NCBI RefSeq assembly: GCF_029227915.1
Contig: NC_079881.1
Span: 27,443,501 to 27,507,500, forward strand
Reading direction: 5' to 3'
Length of the DNA: 64,000 nt
Source of the DNA: Hydractinia symbiolongicarpus
Taxonomy: Eukaryota > Cnidaria > Hydrozoa > Anthoathecata > Hydractiniidae
The translations under genes were made by a program, and so were the position numbers. The notes beneath the pieces were generated by a model. The model did no database searches. It was given only the letters and a program-made list of their open reading frames with translations, and was not told where the DNA came from. The stretch's first letter is position 1. Every line of letters starts with the position of its first letter. Positions 49,510 to 62,780 of the stretch are shown here, in pieces.

Positions 49510-51800
49510 GACTATACGGGCCGAGTCTGGGATTTACGGGAAATGGCGGGTTTTTGTTTGCCGGCGATTAAACTTCTTTTAATCAGCGTCTCATCAAAAT
49601 TGAAAACATTTTTAAAAACTACAAGTCTCATGGGCTTTAGTGGTGAAATAATAATTTAAAAAATCGTTCGGGAAATGAGTTTACTCCCTGGGTACTTTCT
49701 TTGTATAATTTTGACTATACGGGCCGAGTCTGGGATTTACGGGAAATCGCAGGTTTTCGTTTGCCGGCGATTAAACTTCTTTTATTCAGCGTCTCATCAA
49801 AAATGAAAACATTTTTGAAAACTACGAGTCTCATACGTTCTAGTGGTGCAGAAATAATTGGAAAAATCGTTCGGGAAATCAGTTTACTCATTGGGTACTT
49901 TCTTTATATACATTCAACTATACGTGCCAAGCACGGGATTTACGGGAAATCGCGGGTTTTCGTTTGCCGGCGATTAAACTTCTTTTACTGAGCGTCTCAT
50001 CAAAAATGAAAACTTTTTTGAAAACTACAAGTCTCATGCGTTTTAGTGGTGAAAAAATAATTTAAAAAATCGTTCGGGAAATGAGTTTACTCCCTGTGTA
50101 CTTTCTTTGTATACTTTTGACTATACGGGCCGAGTCTGGGATTTACGGGAAATCGCAGGTTTTCGTTTGCCGGCGATTAAACTTCTTTTATTCAGCGTCT
50201 CAACAAAAATGAAAACATTTTTGAAAACTACAAGTCTCATGCGATTTAGTGGTGAAAAGATAATTTAAAAAATCGTTCTGGAAATGAGTTTACTCACAGG
50301 GTACTTTCTTTATATACATTCCACTATACGGGACAAGCCCGGGATTTACGGGAAATCGCGGGTTTTCGTTTGCCGGCGACTAAACCTCTTTCATTAAGCG
50401 TCTCATTAAAAATGAAAACATTTTTGAGAACTACAAGTCTCATTCGTTCTAGTGGTGCAGAAATAATTGGAAAAATCGTTCGGGAAATCAGTTTACTCAT
50501 TGGGTTCTTTTTTTATATACATTCAACTATACGTGCCAAGCCCGGGATTTACGGAAAATCGCGGGTTTTCGTTTGCCGGCGATTAAACTTCTTTTACTGA
50601 GCGTCTCATCAAGAATGAAAACATTTTTGAAAACTACAAGTCTCATGCGTTTTAGTGGTGAAAAAATAATTTAAAAAATCGTTCGGGAAATGAGTTTACT
50701 CCCTGTGTACTTTCTTTGTATACATTTGACTACACGGGCCAAGCCCGGGATTTACGGGAAATGGCGGGTTTTTGTTTGCCGGCGATTAAACTTCTTTTAA
50801 TCAGCGTCTCATCAAAAATGAAAACATTTTTAAAAACTACAAGTCTCATGGGCTTTAGTGGTTAAATAATAATTTAAAAAATCGTTCGGGAAATGAGTTT
50901 ACTCCCTGGGTACTTTCTTTGTATAATTTTGACTATACGGGCCGAGTCTGGGATTTACGGGAAATGGCGGGTTTTTGTTTGCCGGCGATTAAACTTCTTT
51001 TAATCAGCGTCTCATCAAAAATGAAAACATTTTTAAAAACTACAAGTCTCATGGGCTTTAGTGGTGAAATAATAATTTAAAAAATCGTTCGGGAAATCAG
51101 TTTACTCATTGGGTACTTTCTTTATATACATTCAACTATACGTGCCAAGCACGGGATTTACGGGAAATCGCGGGTTTTCGTTTGCCGGCGATTAAACTTC
51201 TTTTACTGAGCGTCTCATCAAAAATGAAAACTTTTTTGAAAACTACAAGTCTCATGCGTTTTAGTGGTGAAAAAATAATTTAAAAAATCGTTCGGGAAAT
51301 GAGTTTACTCCCTGTGTACTTTCTTTGTATACTTTTGACTATACGGGCCGAGTCTGGGATTTATGGGAAATCGCAGGTTTTCGTTTGCCGGCGATTAAAC
51401 TTCTTTTATTCAGCGTCTCAACAAAAATGAAAACATTTTTGAAAACTACAAGTCTCATGCGATTTAGTGGTGAAAAGATAATTTAAAAAATCGTTCTGGA
51501 AATGAGTTTACTCACAGGGTACTTTCTTTATATACATTCCACTATACGGGACAAGCCCGGGATTTACGGGAAATCGCGGGTTTTCGTTTGCCGGCGACTA
51601 AACCTCTTTCATTAAGCGTCTCATTAAAAATGAAAACATTTTTGAGAACTACAAGTCTCATTCGTTCTAGTGGTGCAGAAATAATTGGAAAAATCGTTCG
51701 GGAAATCAGTTTACTCATTGGGTACTTTTTTTATATACATTCAACTATACGTGCCAAGCCCGGGATTTACGGAAAATCGCGGGTTTTCGTTTGCCGGCGA
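49510..51800 (+). repeat. H-H-F-B-E-F-G 7-mer, second unit lacking one H
   Basis: H1 49510 and H1 50931 are 1421 bp apart, but the E-F part that follows is only 1218 bp apart. The second unit has a single hybrid H monomer, with a switch inside the stretch at 51080-51097 common to both H types. The equivalent region of the other large copy keeps both H monomers (60261 and 60464). Confidence 0.85.
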
Positions 51801-54800
51801 TTAAACTTCTTTTACTGAGCGTCTCATCAAGAATGAAAACATTTTTGAAAACTACAAGTCTCATGCGTTTTAGTGGTGAAAAAATAATTTAAAAAATCGT
51901 TCGGGAAATGAGTTTACTCCCTGTGTACTTTCTTTGTATACATTTGACTACACGGGCCAAGCCCGGGATTTACGGGAAATGGCGGGTTTTTGTTTGCCGG
52001 CGATTAAACTTCTTTTAATCAGCGTCTCATCAAAAATGAAAACATTTTTAAAAACTACAAGTCTCATGGGCTTTAGTGGTTAAATAATGATTTAAAAAAT
52101 CGTTCGGGAAATGAGTTTACTCCCTGGGTACTTACTTTGTATAATTTTGACTATACGGCCGAGTCTGGATATTACGGGAAATCGCAGGTTTTGGTTTGCC
52201 GGCGATTAAACTTCTTTTATTCAGCGTCTCATCAAAAATGAAAACATTTTGGAAAACTACAAGTCTCATGCGATTTAGTGGTGAAAAGATAATTTAAAAA
52301 ATCGTTCTGGAAATGAGTTTACTCACAGGGTACTTTCTTTGTATACATTCGACTATACGGGACAAGCCCGGGATTTACGGGAAATCGCAGGTTTTCGTTT
52401 GCCGGCGATTAAACCTCTTTCATTAAGCGTCTCATTAAAAATGAAAACATTTTTAAAAACTACAATTCTCATTCGTTCTAGTGGTGCAGAAATAATTTGA
52501 AAAATCGTTCGGGAAATCAGTTCACTCCTTAGGTACTTTCTTTATATACATTCAACTATACGGGCCAAGCCCGGGATTTACGGGAAATCGCGGGTTTTCG
52601 TTTGCCGGCGATTAAACTTCTTTTATTCAGCGTCTCATCAAAAATGAAAACAAGTTTGAAAACTACAAGTCTCATTCGTTCTAGTGGTGCAGAAATAATT
52701 GGAAAAATCGTTCGGGAAATCAGTTTACTCATTGGGTACTTTCTTTATATACATTCAACTATACGGGCCAAGCCCGGGATTTACGGGAAATCGCGGGTTT
52801 TCGTTTGCCGGCGATTAAACCTCTTTTACTGAGCGTCTCATCAAGAATGAAAACATTTTTGAAAACTACAAGTCTCATGCGTTTTAGTGGTGAAAAAATA
52901 ATTTAAAAAATCGTTCGGGAAATGAGTTTACTCCCTGTGTACTTTCTTTGTATACATTTGACTACACGGGCCAAGCCCGGGATTAACGGGAAATGGCGGG
53001 TTTTTGTTTGCCGGCGATTAAACTTCTTTTAATCAGCGTCTCATCAAAAATGAAAACATTTTTAAAAACTACAAGTCTCATGGGCTTTAGTGGTTAAATA
53101 ATGATTTAAAAAATCGTTCGGGAAATGAGTTTACTCCCTGGATACTTTCTTTGTATAATTTTGACTATACGGCCGAGTCTGGGTATTACGGGAAATCGCA
53201 GGTTTTGGTTTGCCGGCGATTAAACTTCTTTTATTCAGCGTCTCATCAAAAATGAAAACATTTTTGAAAACTACAAGTCTTATGCGTTTTAGTGGTGAAA
53301 AAATAATTTAAAAAATCGCTCTGAAAATGAGTATGCTCACAGGGTACATTCTTTGTATACATTCGACTATGCGGGCCAAGCCCGGGATTTGCGGGAAATC
53401 GCGGGTTTTCGTTTGCCGGCGATTAAACCTCTTTCATTAAGCGTCTCATCAAAAATGAAAACATTTTTAAAAACTACAAGTCTCATGGGCTTTAGTGGTG
53501 AAATAATGATTTAAAAAATCGTTCGGGAAATGAGTTTACTCCCTGGGTACTTTCTTTGTATACTTTTGACTATACGGGCCAAGCCCGGGATTTACGGGAA
53601 ATCGCGGGTTTTCGTTTGCCGGCGATTAAACTTCTTTTATTCAGCCTCTCATCAAAAATGAAAACATTTTTGCAAACTACAAGTCTTATGCGTTTTAGTG
53701 GTGAAAAAATAATTTAAAAAATCGTTCTGGAAATGAGTTTACTCACAGGGTACTTTCTTTGTATACTTTTGACTATACGGGCCGAGTCTGGCATTTACGG
53801 GAAATCGCAGGTTTTCGTTTGCCGGCGATTAAACTTCTTTTATTCAGCGTCTCATCAAAAATGAAAACATTTTTGAAAACTACAAGTCTCATGCGATTTA
53901 GTGGTGAAAACATAATTTAAAAAATCGTTCTGGAAATGAATTTACTCACAGAGTACTTTCTTTGTATACATTCCACTATACGGGCCAAGCCCGGGATTTA
54001 CGGGAAATCGCGGGTTTTCGTTTGCTGGCGATTATATTTCTTTTTTTCAGCGTCTCATTAAAACTGAAACCGTTTTTGAAAACTACAAGTCTTATGCGTT
54101 TTAGTGGTGAAAAAATAATTTAAAAAATCGTTCTGGAAATGAGTTTACTCACAGGGTACTTTCTTTGTACACATTCGACTATACGGGACAAGCCCGGGAT
54201 TTACGGGAAATCGCGGGTTTTCGTTTGCCGGCGATTAAACCTCTTTCATAAAGCGTCTCATTAAAAATGAAAACATTTTTGAGAACTACAAGTCTCATTC
54301 GTTCTAGTAGTGCAGAAATAATTTGAAAAATCGTTCGGGAAATCAGTTTACTCCTTGGGTACTTTCTTTATATACATTCAACTATACGGGCCAAGCCCGG
54401 GATTTACGGGAAATTGCGGGTTTTCATTTGCCGGCGATTAAACTTCTTTTATTCAGCGTCTCATCAAAAATAAAAACAAGTTTAAAAACTACAAGTCTCA
54501 TGCGTTTTAGTGGTGAAAAAATAATTTAAAAAATCGTTCGGGAAATGAGTTTACTCCCTGGGTACTTTCTTTGTATACTTTTGACTATACGGGCCAAGCC
54601 CGGGATCTACGGGAAATCGCGGGTTTTCGTTTGCCGGCGATTAAACTTCTTTTATTCAGCGTCTCATCAAAAATGAAAACATTTTTGAAAACTACAAGTC
54701 TTATGCGTTTTAGTGGTGAAAAAATAATTTAAAAATCGCTCTGGAAATGAGTATGCTCACAGGGTACATTCTTTGTATACATTCGACTATGCGGGCCAAG

Positions 54801-55595
54801 CCCGGGATTTGCGGGAAATCGCGGGTTTTCGTTTGCCGGCGATTAAACCTCTTTCATTAAGCGTCTCATCAAAAATGAAAACATTTTTAAAAACTACAAG
54901 TCTCATGGGCTTTAGTGGTGAAATAATAATTTAAAAAATCGTTCTGGAAATGAGTTTACTCACAGGGTACTTTCTTTTTATACTTTTGACTATACGGGCT
55001 AAGCCCGGGATTTACGGGAAATCGCGGGTTTTCGTTTGCCGGCGATTAAACTTCTTTTATTCAGCGTCTCATCAAAAATGAAATATTTTTGAAAACTACA
55101 AGTCTTATGCGTTTTAGTGGTGAAAAAATAATTTAAAAAATCGTTCTGGAAATGAGTTTACTCACAGGGTACTTTCTTTTTATACTTTTGACTATACGGG
55201 CCGAGTCTGGAATTTACGGGAAATCGCAGGTTTTCGTTTGCCGGCGATTAAACCTCTTTCATTAAGCGTCTCATTAAAAATGAAAACATTTTTGAGAACT
55301 ACAAGTCCCATTCGTTCTAGTGGTGCAGAAATAATTGGAAAAATCGTTCGGGAAATCAGTTTACTCATTGGGTACTTTCTTTATATACATTCAACTATAC
55401 GTGCCAAGCCCGGGATTTACGGAAAATCGCGGGTTTTCGTTTGCCGGCGATTAAACTTCTTTTACTGAGCGTCTCATCAAAAATGAAAACATTTTTGAAA
55501 ACTACAAGTCTCATGCGATTTAGTGGTGAAAAAATAATTTAAAAAATCGTTCTGGAAATGAGTTTACTCACAGGGTACTTTCTTTGTATACTTTT

Positions 55596-57420
55596 GACTA
55601 TACGGGCCGAGTCTGGCATTTACGGGAAATCGCAGGTTTTCGTTTGCCGGCGATTAAACTTCTTTTATTCAGCGTCTCATCAAAAATGAAAACATTTTTG
55701 AAAACTACAAGTCTCATGCGATTTAGTGGTGAAAACATAATTTAAAAAATCGTTCTGGAAATGAATTTACTCACAGAGTACTTTCTTTGTATACATTCCA
55801 CTATACGGGCCAAGCCCGGGATTTACGGGAAATCGCGGGTTTTCGTTTGCTGGCGATTATATTTCTTTTTTTCAGCGTCTCATTAAAACTGAAACCGTTT
55901 TTGAAAACTACAAGTCTTATGCGTTTTAGTGGTGAAAAAATAATTTAAAAAATCGTTCTGGAAATGAGTTTACTCACAGGGTACTTTCTTTGTACACATT
56001 CGACTATACGGGACAAGCCCGGGATTTACGGGAAATCGCGGGTTTTCGTTTGCCGGCGATTAAACCTCTTTCATAAAGCGTCTCATTAAAAATGAAAACA
56101 TTTTTGAGAACTACAAGTCTCATTCGTTCTAGTAGTGCAGAAATAATTTGAAAAATCGTTCGGGAAATCAGTTTACTCCTTGGGTACTTTCTTTATATAC
56201 ATTCAACTATACGGGCCAAGCCCGGGATTTACGGGAAATTGCGGGTTTTCATTTGCCGGCGATTAAACTTCTTTTATTCAGCGTCTCATCAAAAATAAAA
56301 ACAAGTTTAAAAACTACAAGTCTCATGCGTTTTAGTGGTGAAAAAATAATTTAAAAAATCGTTCGGGAAATGAGTTTACTCCCTGGTTACTTTCTTTGTA
56401 TACTTTTGACTATACGGGCCAAGCCCGGGATCTACGGGAAATCGCGGGTTTTCGTTTGCCGGCGATTAAACTTCTTTTATTCAGCGTCTCATCAAAAATG
56501 AAAACATTTTTGAAAACTACAAGTCTTATGCGTTTTAGTGGTGAAAAAATAATTTAAAAATCGCTCTGGAAATGAGTATGCTCACAGGGTACATTCTTTG
56601 TATACATTCGACTATGCGGGCCAAGCCCGGGATTTGCGGGAAATCGCGGGTTTCCGTTTGCCGGCGATTAAACCTCTTTCATTAAGCGTCTCATCAAAAA
56701 TGAAAACATTTTTAAAAACTACAAGTCTCATGGGCTTTAGTGGTGAAATAATAATTTAAAAAATCGTTCTGGAAATGAGTTTACTCACAGGGTACTTTCT
56801 TTTTATACTTTTGACTATACGGGCTAAGCCCGGGATTTACGGGAAATCGCGGGTTTTCGTTTGCCGGCGATTAAACTTCTTTTATTCAGCGTCTCATCAA
56901 AAATGAAATATTTTTGAAAACTACAAGTCTTATGCGTTTTAGTGGTGAAAAAATAATTTAAAAAATCGTTCTGGAAATGAGTTTACTCACAGGGTACTTT
57001 CTTTTTATACTTTTGACTATACGGGCCGAGTCTGAAATTTACGGGAAATCGCAGGTTTTCGTTTGCCGGCGATTAAACCTCTTTCATTAAGCGTCTCATT
57101 AAAAATGAAAACATTTTTGAGAACTACAAGTCCCATTCGTTCTAGTGGTGCAGAAATAATTGGAAAAATCGTTCGGGAAATCAGTTTACTCATTGGGTAC
57201 TTTCTTTATATACATTCAACTATACGTGCCAAGCCCGGGATTTACGGAAAATCGCGGGTTTTCGTTTGCCGGCGATTAAACTTCTTTTACTGAGCGTCTC
57301 ATCAAGAATGAAAACATTTTTGAAAACTACAAGTCTCATTCGTTCTAGTAGTGCAGAAATAATTTGAAAAATCGTTCGGGAAATCAGTTTACTCCTTGGG
57401 TACTTTCTTTATATACATTC
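55596..57420 (+). repeat. Internal 9-monomer duplication of 53771-55595 (1825 bp)
   Basis: B 53771 and 55596, E* 53974 and 55799, and F' at 54380 and 56205 all lie 1825 bp apart. At the joint near 55480-55560 the F tail (TACTGAGCG) passes into a CATGCGATTTAG tail not found at the matching place in copy 1. GTTTCCG near 56651 and CTGGTTAC near 56384 are private to the second unit. Confidence 0.85.
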
Positions 57421-59042
57421 AACTATACGGGCCAAGCCCGGGATTTACGGGAAATTGCGGGTTTTCATTTGCCGGCGATTAAACTTCTTTTATTCAGCGT
57501 CTCATCAAAAATAAAAACAAGTTTAAAAACTACAAGTCTCATGCGTTTTAGTGGTGAAAAAATAATTTAAAAAATCGTTCGGGAAATGAGTTTACTCCCT
57601 GGGTACTTTCTTTGTATACTTTTGACTATACGGGCCAAGCCCGGGATCTACGGGAAATCGCGGGTTTTCGTTTGCCGGCGATTAAACTTCTTTTATTCAG
57701 CGTCTCATCAAAAATGAAAACATTTTTGAAAACTACAAGTCTTATGCGTTTTAGTGGTGAAAAAATAATTTAAAAATCGCTCTGGAAATGAGTATGCTCA
57801 CAGGGTACATTCTTTGTATACATTCGACTATGCGGGCCAAGCCCGGGATTTGCGGGAAATCGCGGGTTTTCGTTTGCCGGCGATTAAACCTCTTTCATTA
57901 AGCGTCTCATCAAAAATGAAAACATTTTTAAAAACTACAAGTCTCATGGGCTTTAGTGGTGAAATAATAATTTAAAAAATCGTTCTGGAAATGAGTTTAC
58001 TCACAGGGTACTTTCTTTTTATACTTTTGACTATACGGGCTAAGCCCGGGATTTACGGGAAATCGCGGGTTTTCGTTTGCCGGCGATTAAACTTCTTTTA
58101 TTCAGCGTCTCATCAAAAATGAAATATTTTTGAAAACTACAAGTCTTATGCGTTTTAGTGGTGAAAAAATAATTTAAAAAATCGTTCTGGAAATGAGTTT
58201 ACTCACAGGGTACTTTCTTTTTATACTTTTGACTATACGGGCCGAGTCTGGAATTTACGGGAAATCGCAGGTTTTCGTTTGCCGGCGATTAAACCTCTTT
58301 CATTAAGCGTCTCATTAAAAATGAAAACATTTTTGAGAACTACAAGTCCCATTCGTTCTAGTGGTGCAGAAATAATTGGAAAAATCGTTCGGGAAATCAG
58401 TTTACTCATTGGGTACTTTCTTTATATACATTCAACTATACGTGCCAAGCCCGGGATTTACGGAAAATCGCGGGTTTTCGTTTGCCGGCGATTAAACTTC
58501 TTTTACTGAGCGTCTCATCAAGAATGAAAACATTTTTGAAAACTACAAGTCTCATGCGTTTTAGTGGTGAAAAAATAATTTAAAAAATCGTTCGGGAAAT
58601 GAGTTTACTCCCTGTGTACTTTCTTTGTATACATTTGACTACACGGGCCAAGCCCGGGATATACGGGAAATGGCGGGTTTTTGTTTGCCGGCGATTAAAC
58701 TTCTTTTAATCAGCGTCTCATCAAAAATGAAAACATTTTTAAAAACTACAAGTCTCATGGGCTTTAGTGGTTAAATAATAATTTAAAAAATCGTTCGGGA
58801 AATGAGTTTACTCCCTGGGTACTTTCTTTGTATAATTTTGACTATACGGGCCGAGTCTGGGATTTACGGGAAATGGCGGGTTTTTGTTTGCCGGCGATTA
58901 AACTTCTTTTAATCAGCGTCTCATCAAAATTGAAAACATTTTTAAAAACTACAAGTCTCATGGGCTTTAGTGGTGAAATAATAATTTAAAAAATCGTTCG
59001 GGAAATGAGTTTACTCCCTGGGTACTTTCTTTGTATAATTTT

Positions 59043-61884
59043 GACTATACGGGCCGAGTCTGGGATTTACGGGAAATCGCAGGTTTTCGTTTGCCGGCGA
59101 TTAAACTTCTTTTATTCAGCGTCTCATCAAAAATGAAAACATTTTTGAAAACTACGAGTCTCATACGTTCTAGTGGTGCAGAAATAATTGGAAAAATCGT
59201 TCGGGAAATCAGTTTACTCATTGGGTACTTTCTTTATATACATTCAACTATACGTGCCAAGCACGGGATTTACGGGAAATCGCGGGTTTTCGTTTGCCGG
59301 CGATTAAACTTCTTTTACTGAGCGTCTCATCAAAAATGAAAACTTTTTTGAAAACTACAAGTCTCATGCGTTTTAGTGGTGAAAAAATAATTTAAAAAAT
59401 CGTTCGGGAAATGAGTTTACTCCCTGTGTACTTTCTTTGTATACTTTTGACTATACGGGCCGAGTCTGGGATTTACGGGAAATCGCAGGTTTTCGTTTGC
59501 CGGCGATTAAACTTCTTTTATTCAGCGTCTCAACAAAAATGAAAACATTTTTGAAAACTACAAGTCTCATGCGATTTAGTGGTGAAAAGATAATTTAAAA
59601 AATCGTTCTGGAAATGAGTTTACTCACAGGGTACTTTCTTTATATACATTCCACTATACGGGACAAGCCCGGGATTTACGGGAAATCGCGGGTTTTCGTT
59701 TGCCGGCGACTAAACCTCTTTCATTAAGCGTCTCATTAAAAATGAAAACATTTTTGAGAACTACAAGTCTCATTCGTTCTAGTGGTGCAGAAATAATTGG
59801 AAAAATCGTTCGGGAAATCAGTTTACTCATTGGGTACTTTTTTTATATACATTCAACTATACGTGCCAAGCCCGGGATTTACGGAAAATCGCGGGTTTTC
59901 GTTTGCCGGCGATTAAACTTCTTTTACTGAGCGTCTCATCAAGAATGAAAACATTTTTGAAAACTACAAGTCTCATGCGTTTTAGTGGTGAAAAAATAAT
60001 TTAAAAAATCGTTCGGGAAATGAGTTTACTCCCTGTGTACTTTCTTTGTATACATTTGACTACACGGGCCAAGCCCGGGATTTACGGGAAATGGCGGGTT
60101 TTTGTTTGCCGGCGATTAAACTTCTTTTAATCAGCGTCTCATCAAAAATGAAAACATTTTTAAAAACTACAAGTCTCATGGGCTTTAGTGGTTAAATAAT
60201 AATTTAAAAAATCGTTCGGGAAATGAGTTTACTCCCTGGGTACTTTCTTTGTATAATTTTGACTATACGGGCCGAGTCTGGGATTTACGGGAAATGGCGG
60301 GTTTTTGTTTGCCGGCGATTAAACTTCTTTTAATCAGCGTCTCATCAAAAATGAAAACATTTTTAAAAACTACAAGTCTCATGGGCTTTAGTGGTGAAAT
60401 AATAATTTAAAAAATCGTTCGGGAAATGAGTTTACTCCCTGGGTACTTTCTTTGTATAATTTTGACTATACGGGCCGAGTCTGGGATTTACGGGAAATCG
60501 CAGGTTTTCGTTTGCCGGCGATTAAACTTCTTTTATTCAGCGTCTCATCAAAAATGAAAACATTTTTGAAAACTACGAGTCTCATACGTTCTAGTGGTGC
60601 AGAAATAATTGGAAAAATCGTTCGGGAAATCAGTTTACTCATTGGGTACTTTCTTTATATACATTCAACTATACGTGCCAAGCACGGGATTTACGGGAAA
60701 TCGCGGGTTTTCGTTTGCCGGCGATTAAACTTCTTTTACTGAGCGTCTCATCAAAAATGAAAACTTTTTTGAAAACTACAAGTCTCATGCGTTTTAGTGG
60801 TGAAAAAATAATTTAAAAAATCGTTCGGGAAATGAGTTTACTCCCTGTGTACTTTCTTTGTATACTTTTGACTATACGGGCCGAGTCTGGGATTTATGGG
60901 AAATCGCAGGTTTTCGTTTGCCGGCGATTAAACTTCTTTTATTCAGCGTCTCAACAAAAATGAAAACATTTTTGAAAACTACAAGTCTCATGCGATTTAG
61001 TGGTGAAAAGATAATTTAAAAAATCGTTCTGGAAATGAGTTTACTCACAGGGTACTTTCTTTATATACATTCCACTATACGGGACAAGCCCGGGATTTAC
61101 GGGAAATCGCGGGTTTTCGTTTGCCGGCGACTAAACCTCTTTCATTAAGCGTCTCATTAAAAATGAAAACATTTTTGAGAACTACAAGTCTCATTCGTTC
61201 TAGTGGTGCAGAAATAATTGGAAAAATCGTTCGGGAAATCAGTTTACTCATTGGGTACTTTTTTTATATACATTCAACTATACGTGCCAAGCCCGGGATT
61301 TACGGAAAATCGCGGGTTTTCGTTTGCCGGCGATTAAACTTCTTTTACTGAGCGTCTCATCAAGAATGAAAACATTTTTGAAAACTACAAGTCTCATGCG
61401 TTTTAGTGGTGAAAAAATAATTTAAAAAATCGTTCGGGAAATGAGTTTACTCCCTGTGTACTTTCTTTGTATACATTTGACTACACGGGCCAAGCCCGGG
61501 ATTTACGGGAAATGGCGGGTTTTTGTTTGCCGGCGATTAAACTTCTTTTAATCAGCGTCTCATCAAAAATGAAAACATTTTTAAAAACTACAAGTCTCAT
61601 GGGCTTTAGTGGTTAAATAATGATTTAAAAAATCGTTCGGGAAATGAGTTTACTCCCTGGGTACTTACTTTGTATAATTTTGACTATACGGCCGAGTCTG
61701 GATATTACGGGAAATCGCAGGTTTTGGTTTGCCGGCGATTAAACTTCTTTTATTCAGCGTCTCATCAAAAATGAAAACATTTTGGAAAACTACAAGTCTC
61801 ATGCGATTTAGTGGTGAAAAGATAATTTAAAAAATCGTTCTGGAAATGAGTTTACTCACAGGGTACTTTCTTTGTATACATTCG
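59043..61884 (+). repeat. 7-monomer HOR H-F-B-E-F-G-H (1421 bp) x2
   Basis: H2 59043 and H2 60464 are exactly 1421 bp apart and the following F (AAGCACGGG), B (CTCAACAAAAATG), E (GGCGACTAAAC) and F, G copies match. The second B has GATTTATGGG, shared with copy 1 at about 51360. Confidence 0.85.
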
Positions 61885-62780
61885 ACTATACGGGACAAGC
61901 CCGGGATTTACGGGAAATCGCAGGTTTTCGTTTGCCGGCGATTAAACCTCTTTCATTAAGCGTCTCATTAAAAATGAAAACATTTTTAAAAACTACAATT
62001 CTCATTCGTTCTAGTGGTGCAGAAATAATTTGAAAAATCGTTCGGGAAATCAGTTCACTCCTTAGGTACTTTCTTTATATACATTCAACTATACGGGCCA
62101 AGCCCGGGATTTACGGGAAATCGCGGGTTTTCGTTTGCCGGCGATTAAACTTCTTTTATTCAGCGTCTCATCAAAAATGAAAACAAGTTTGAAAACTACA
62201 AGTCTCATTCGTTCTAGTGGTGCAGAAATAATTGGAAAAATCGTTCGGGAAATCAGTTTACTCATTGGGTACTTTCTTTATATACATTCAACTATACGGG
62301 CCAAGCCCGGGATTTACGGGAAATCGCGGGTTTTCGTTTGCCGGCGATTAAACCTCTTTTACTGAGCGTCTCATCAAGAATGAAAACATTTTTGAAAACT
62401 ACAAGTCTCATGCGTTTTAGTGGTGAAAAAATAATTTAAAAAATCGTTCGGGAAATGAGTTTACTCCCTGTGTACTTTCTTTGTATACATTTGACTACAC
62501 GGGCCAAGCCCGGGATTAACGGGAAATGGCGGGTTTTTGTTTGCCGGCGATTAAACTTCTTTTAATCAGCGTCTCATCAAAAATGAAAACATTTTTAAAA
62601 ACTACAAGTCTCATGGGCTTTAGTGGTTAAATAATGATTTAAAAAATCGTTCGGGAAATGAGTTTACTCCCTGGATACTTTCTTTGTATAATTTTGACTA
62701 TACGGCCGAGTCTGGGTATTACGGGAAATCGCAGGTTTTGGTTTGCCGGCGATTAAACTTCTTTTATTCAGAGTCTCATC

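Larger units (their letters stand above)
45860..53364 (+). repeat. Large segmental copy 1 (~7.5 kb, 37 monomers)
   Basis: D 45860 corresponds to D 53365, B 46266 to 53771 and E* 46469 to 53974, all at 7505 bp. Inside it, a 6-mer F'-A-D-A-B-F of 1216 bp is tandem at 46875 and 48091, followed by G, then H-H-F-B-E-F-G units. Several monomers are 202 bp (AATTTAAAAATCGCTC and GAAATATTTTTG deletions). The joint to copy 2 is in the monomer beginning at about 53163, a hybrid of an H head and an A tail. Confidence 0.88.
53365..62780 (+). repeat. Large segmental copy 2 (~9.4 kb, 47 monomers)
   Basis: Aligns to copy 1 at +7505 up to about 55480, at +9330 from about 57300 to 60400, and at +9533 after that. 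The two steps are an internal 9-mer duplication (1825 bp) and one monomer. I saw only a few substitutions, for example copy 1 has CCGGAATC at 48315, a G at 49400 and GGGTTCTTT near 50505 where copy 2 differs. This indicates a recent event, or requires an assembly check. Confidence 0.87.
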
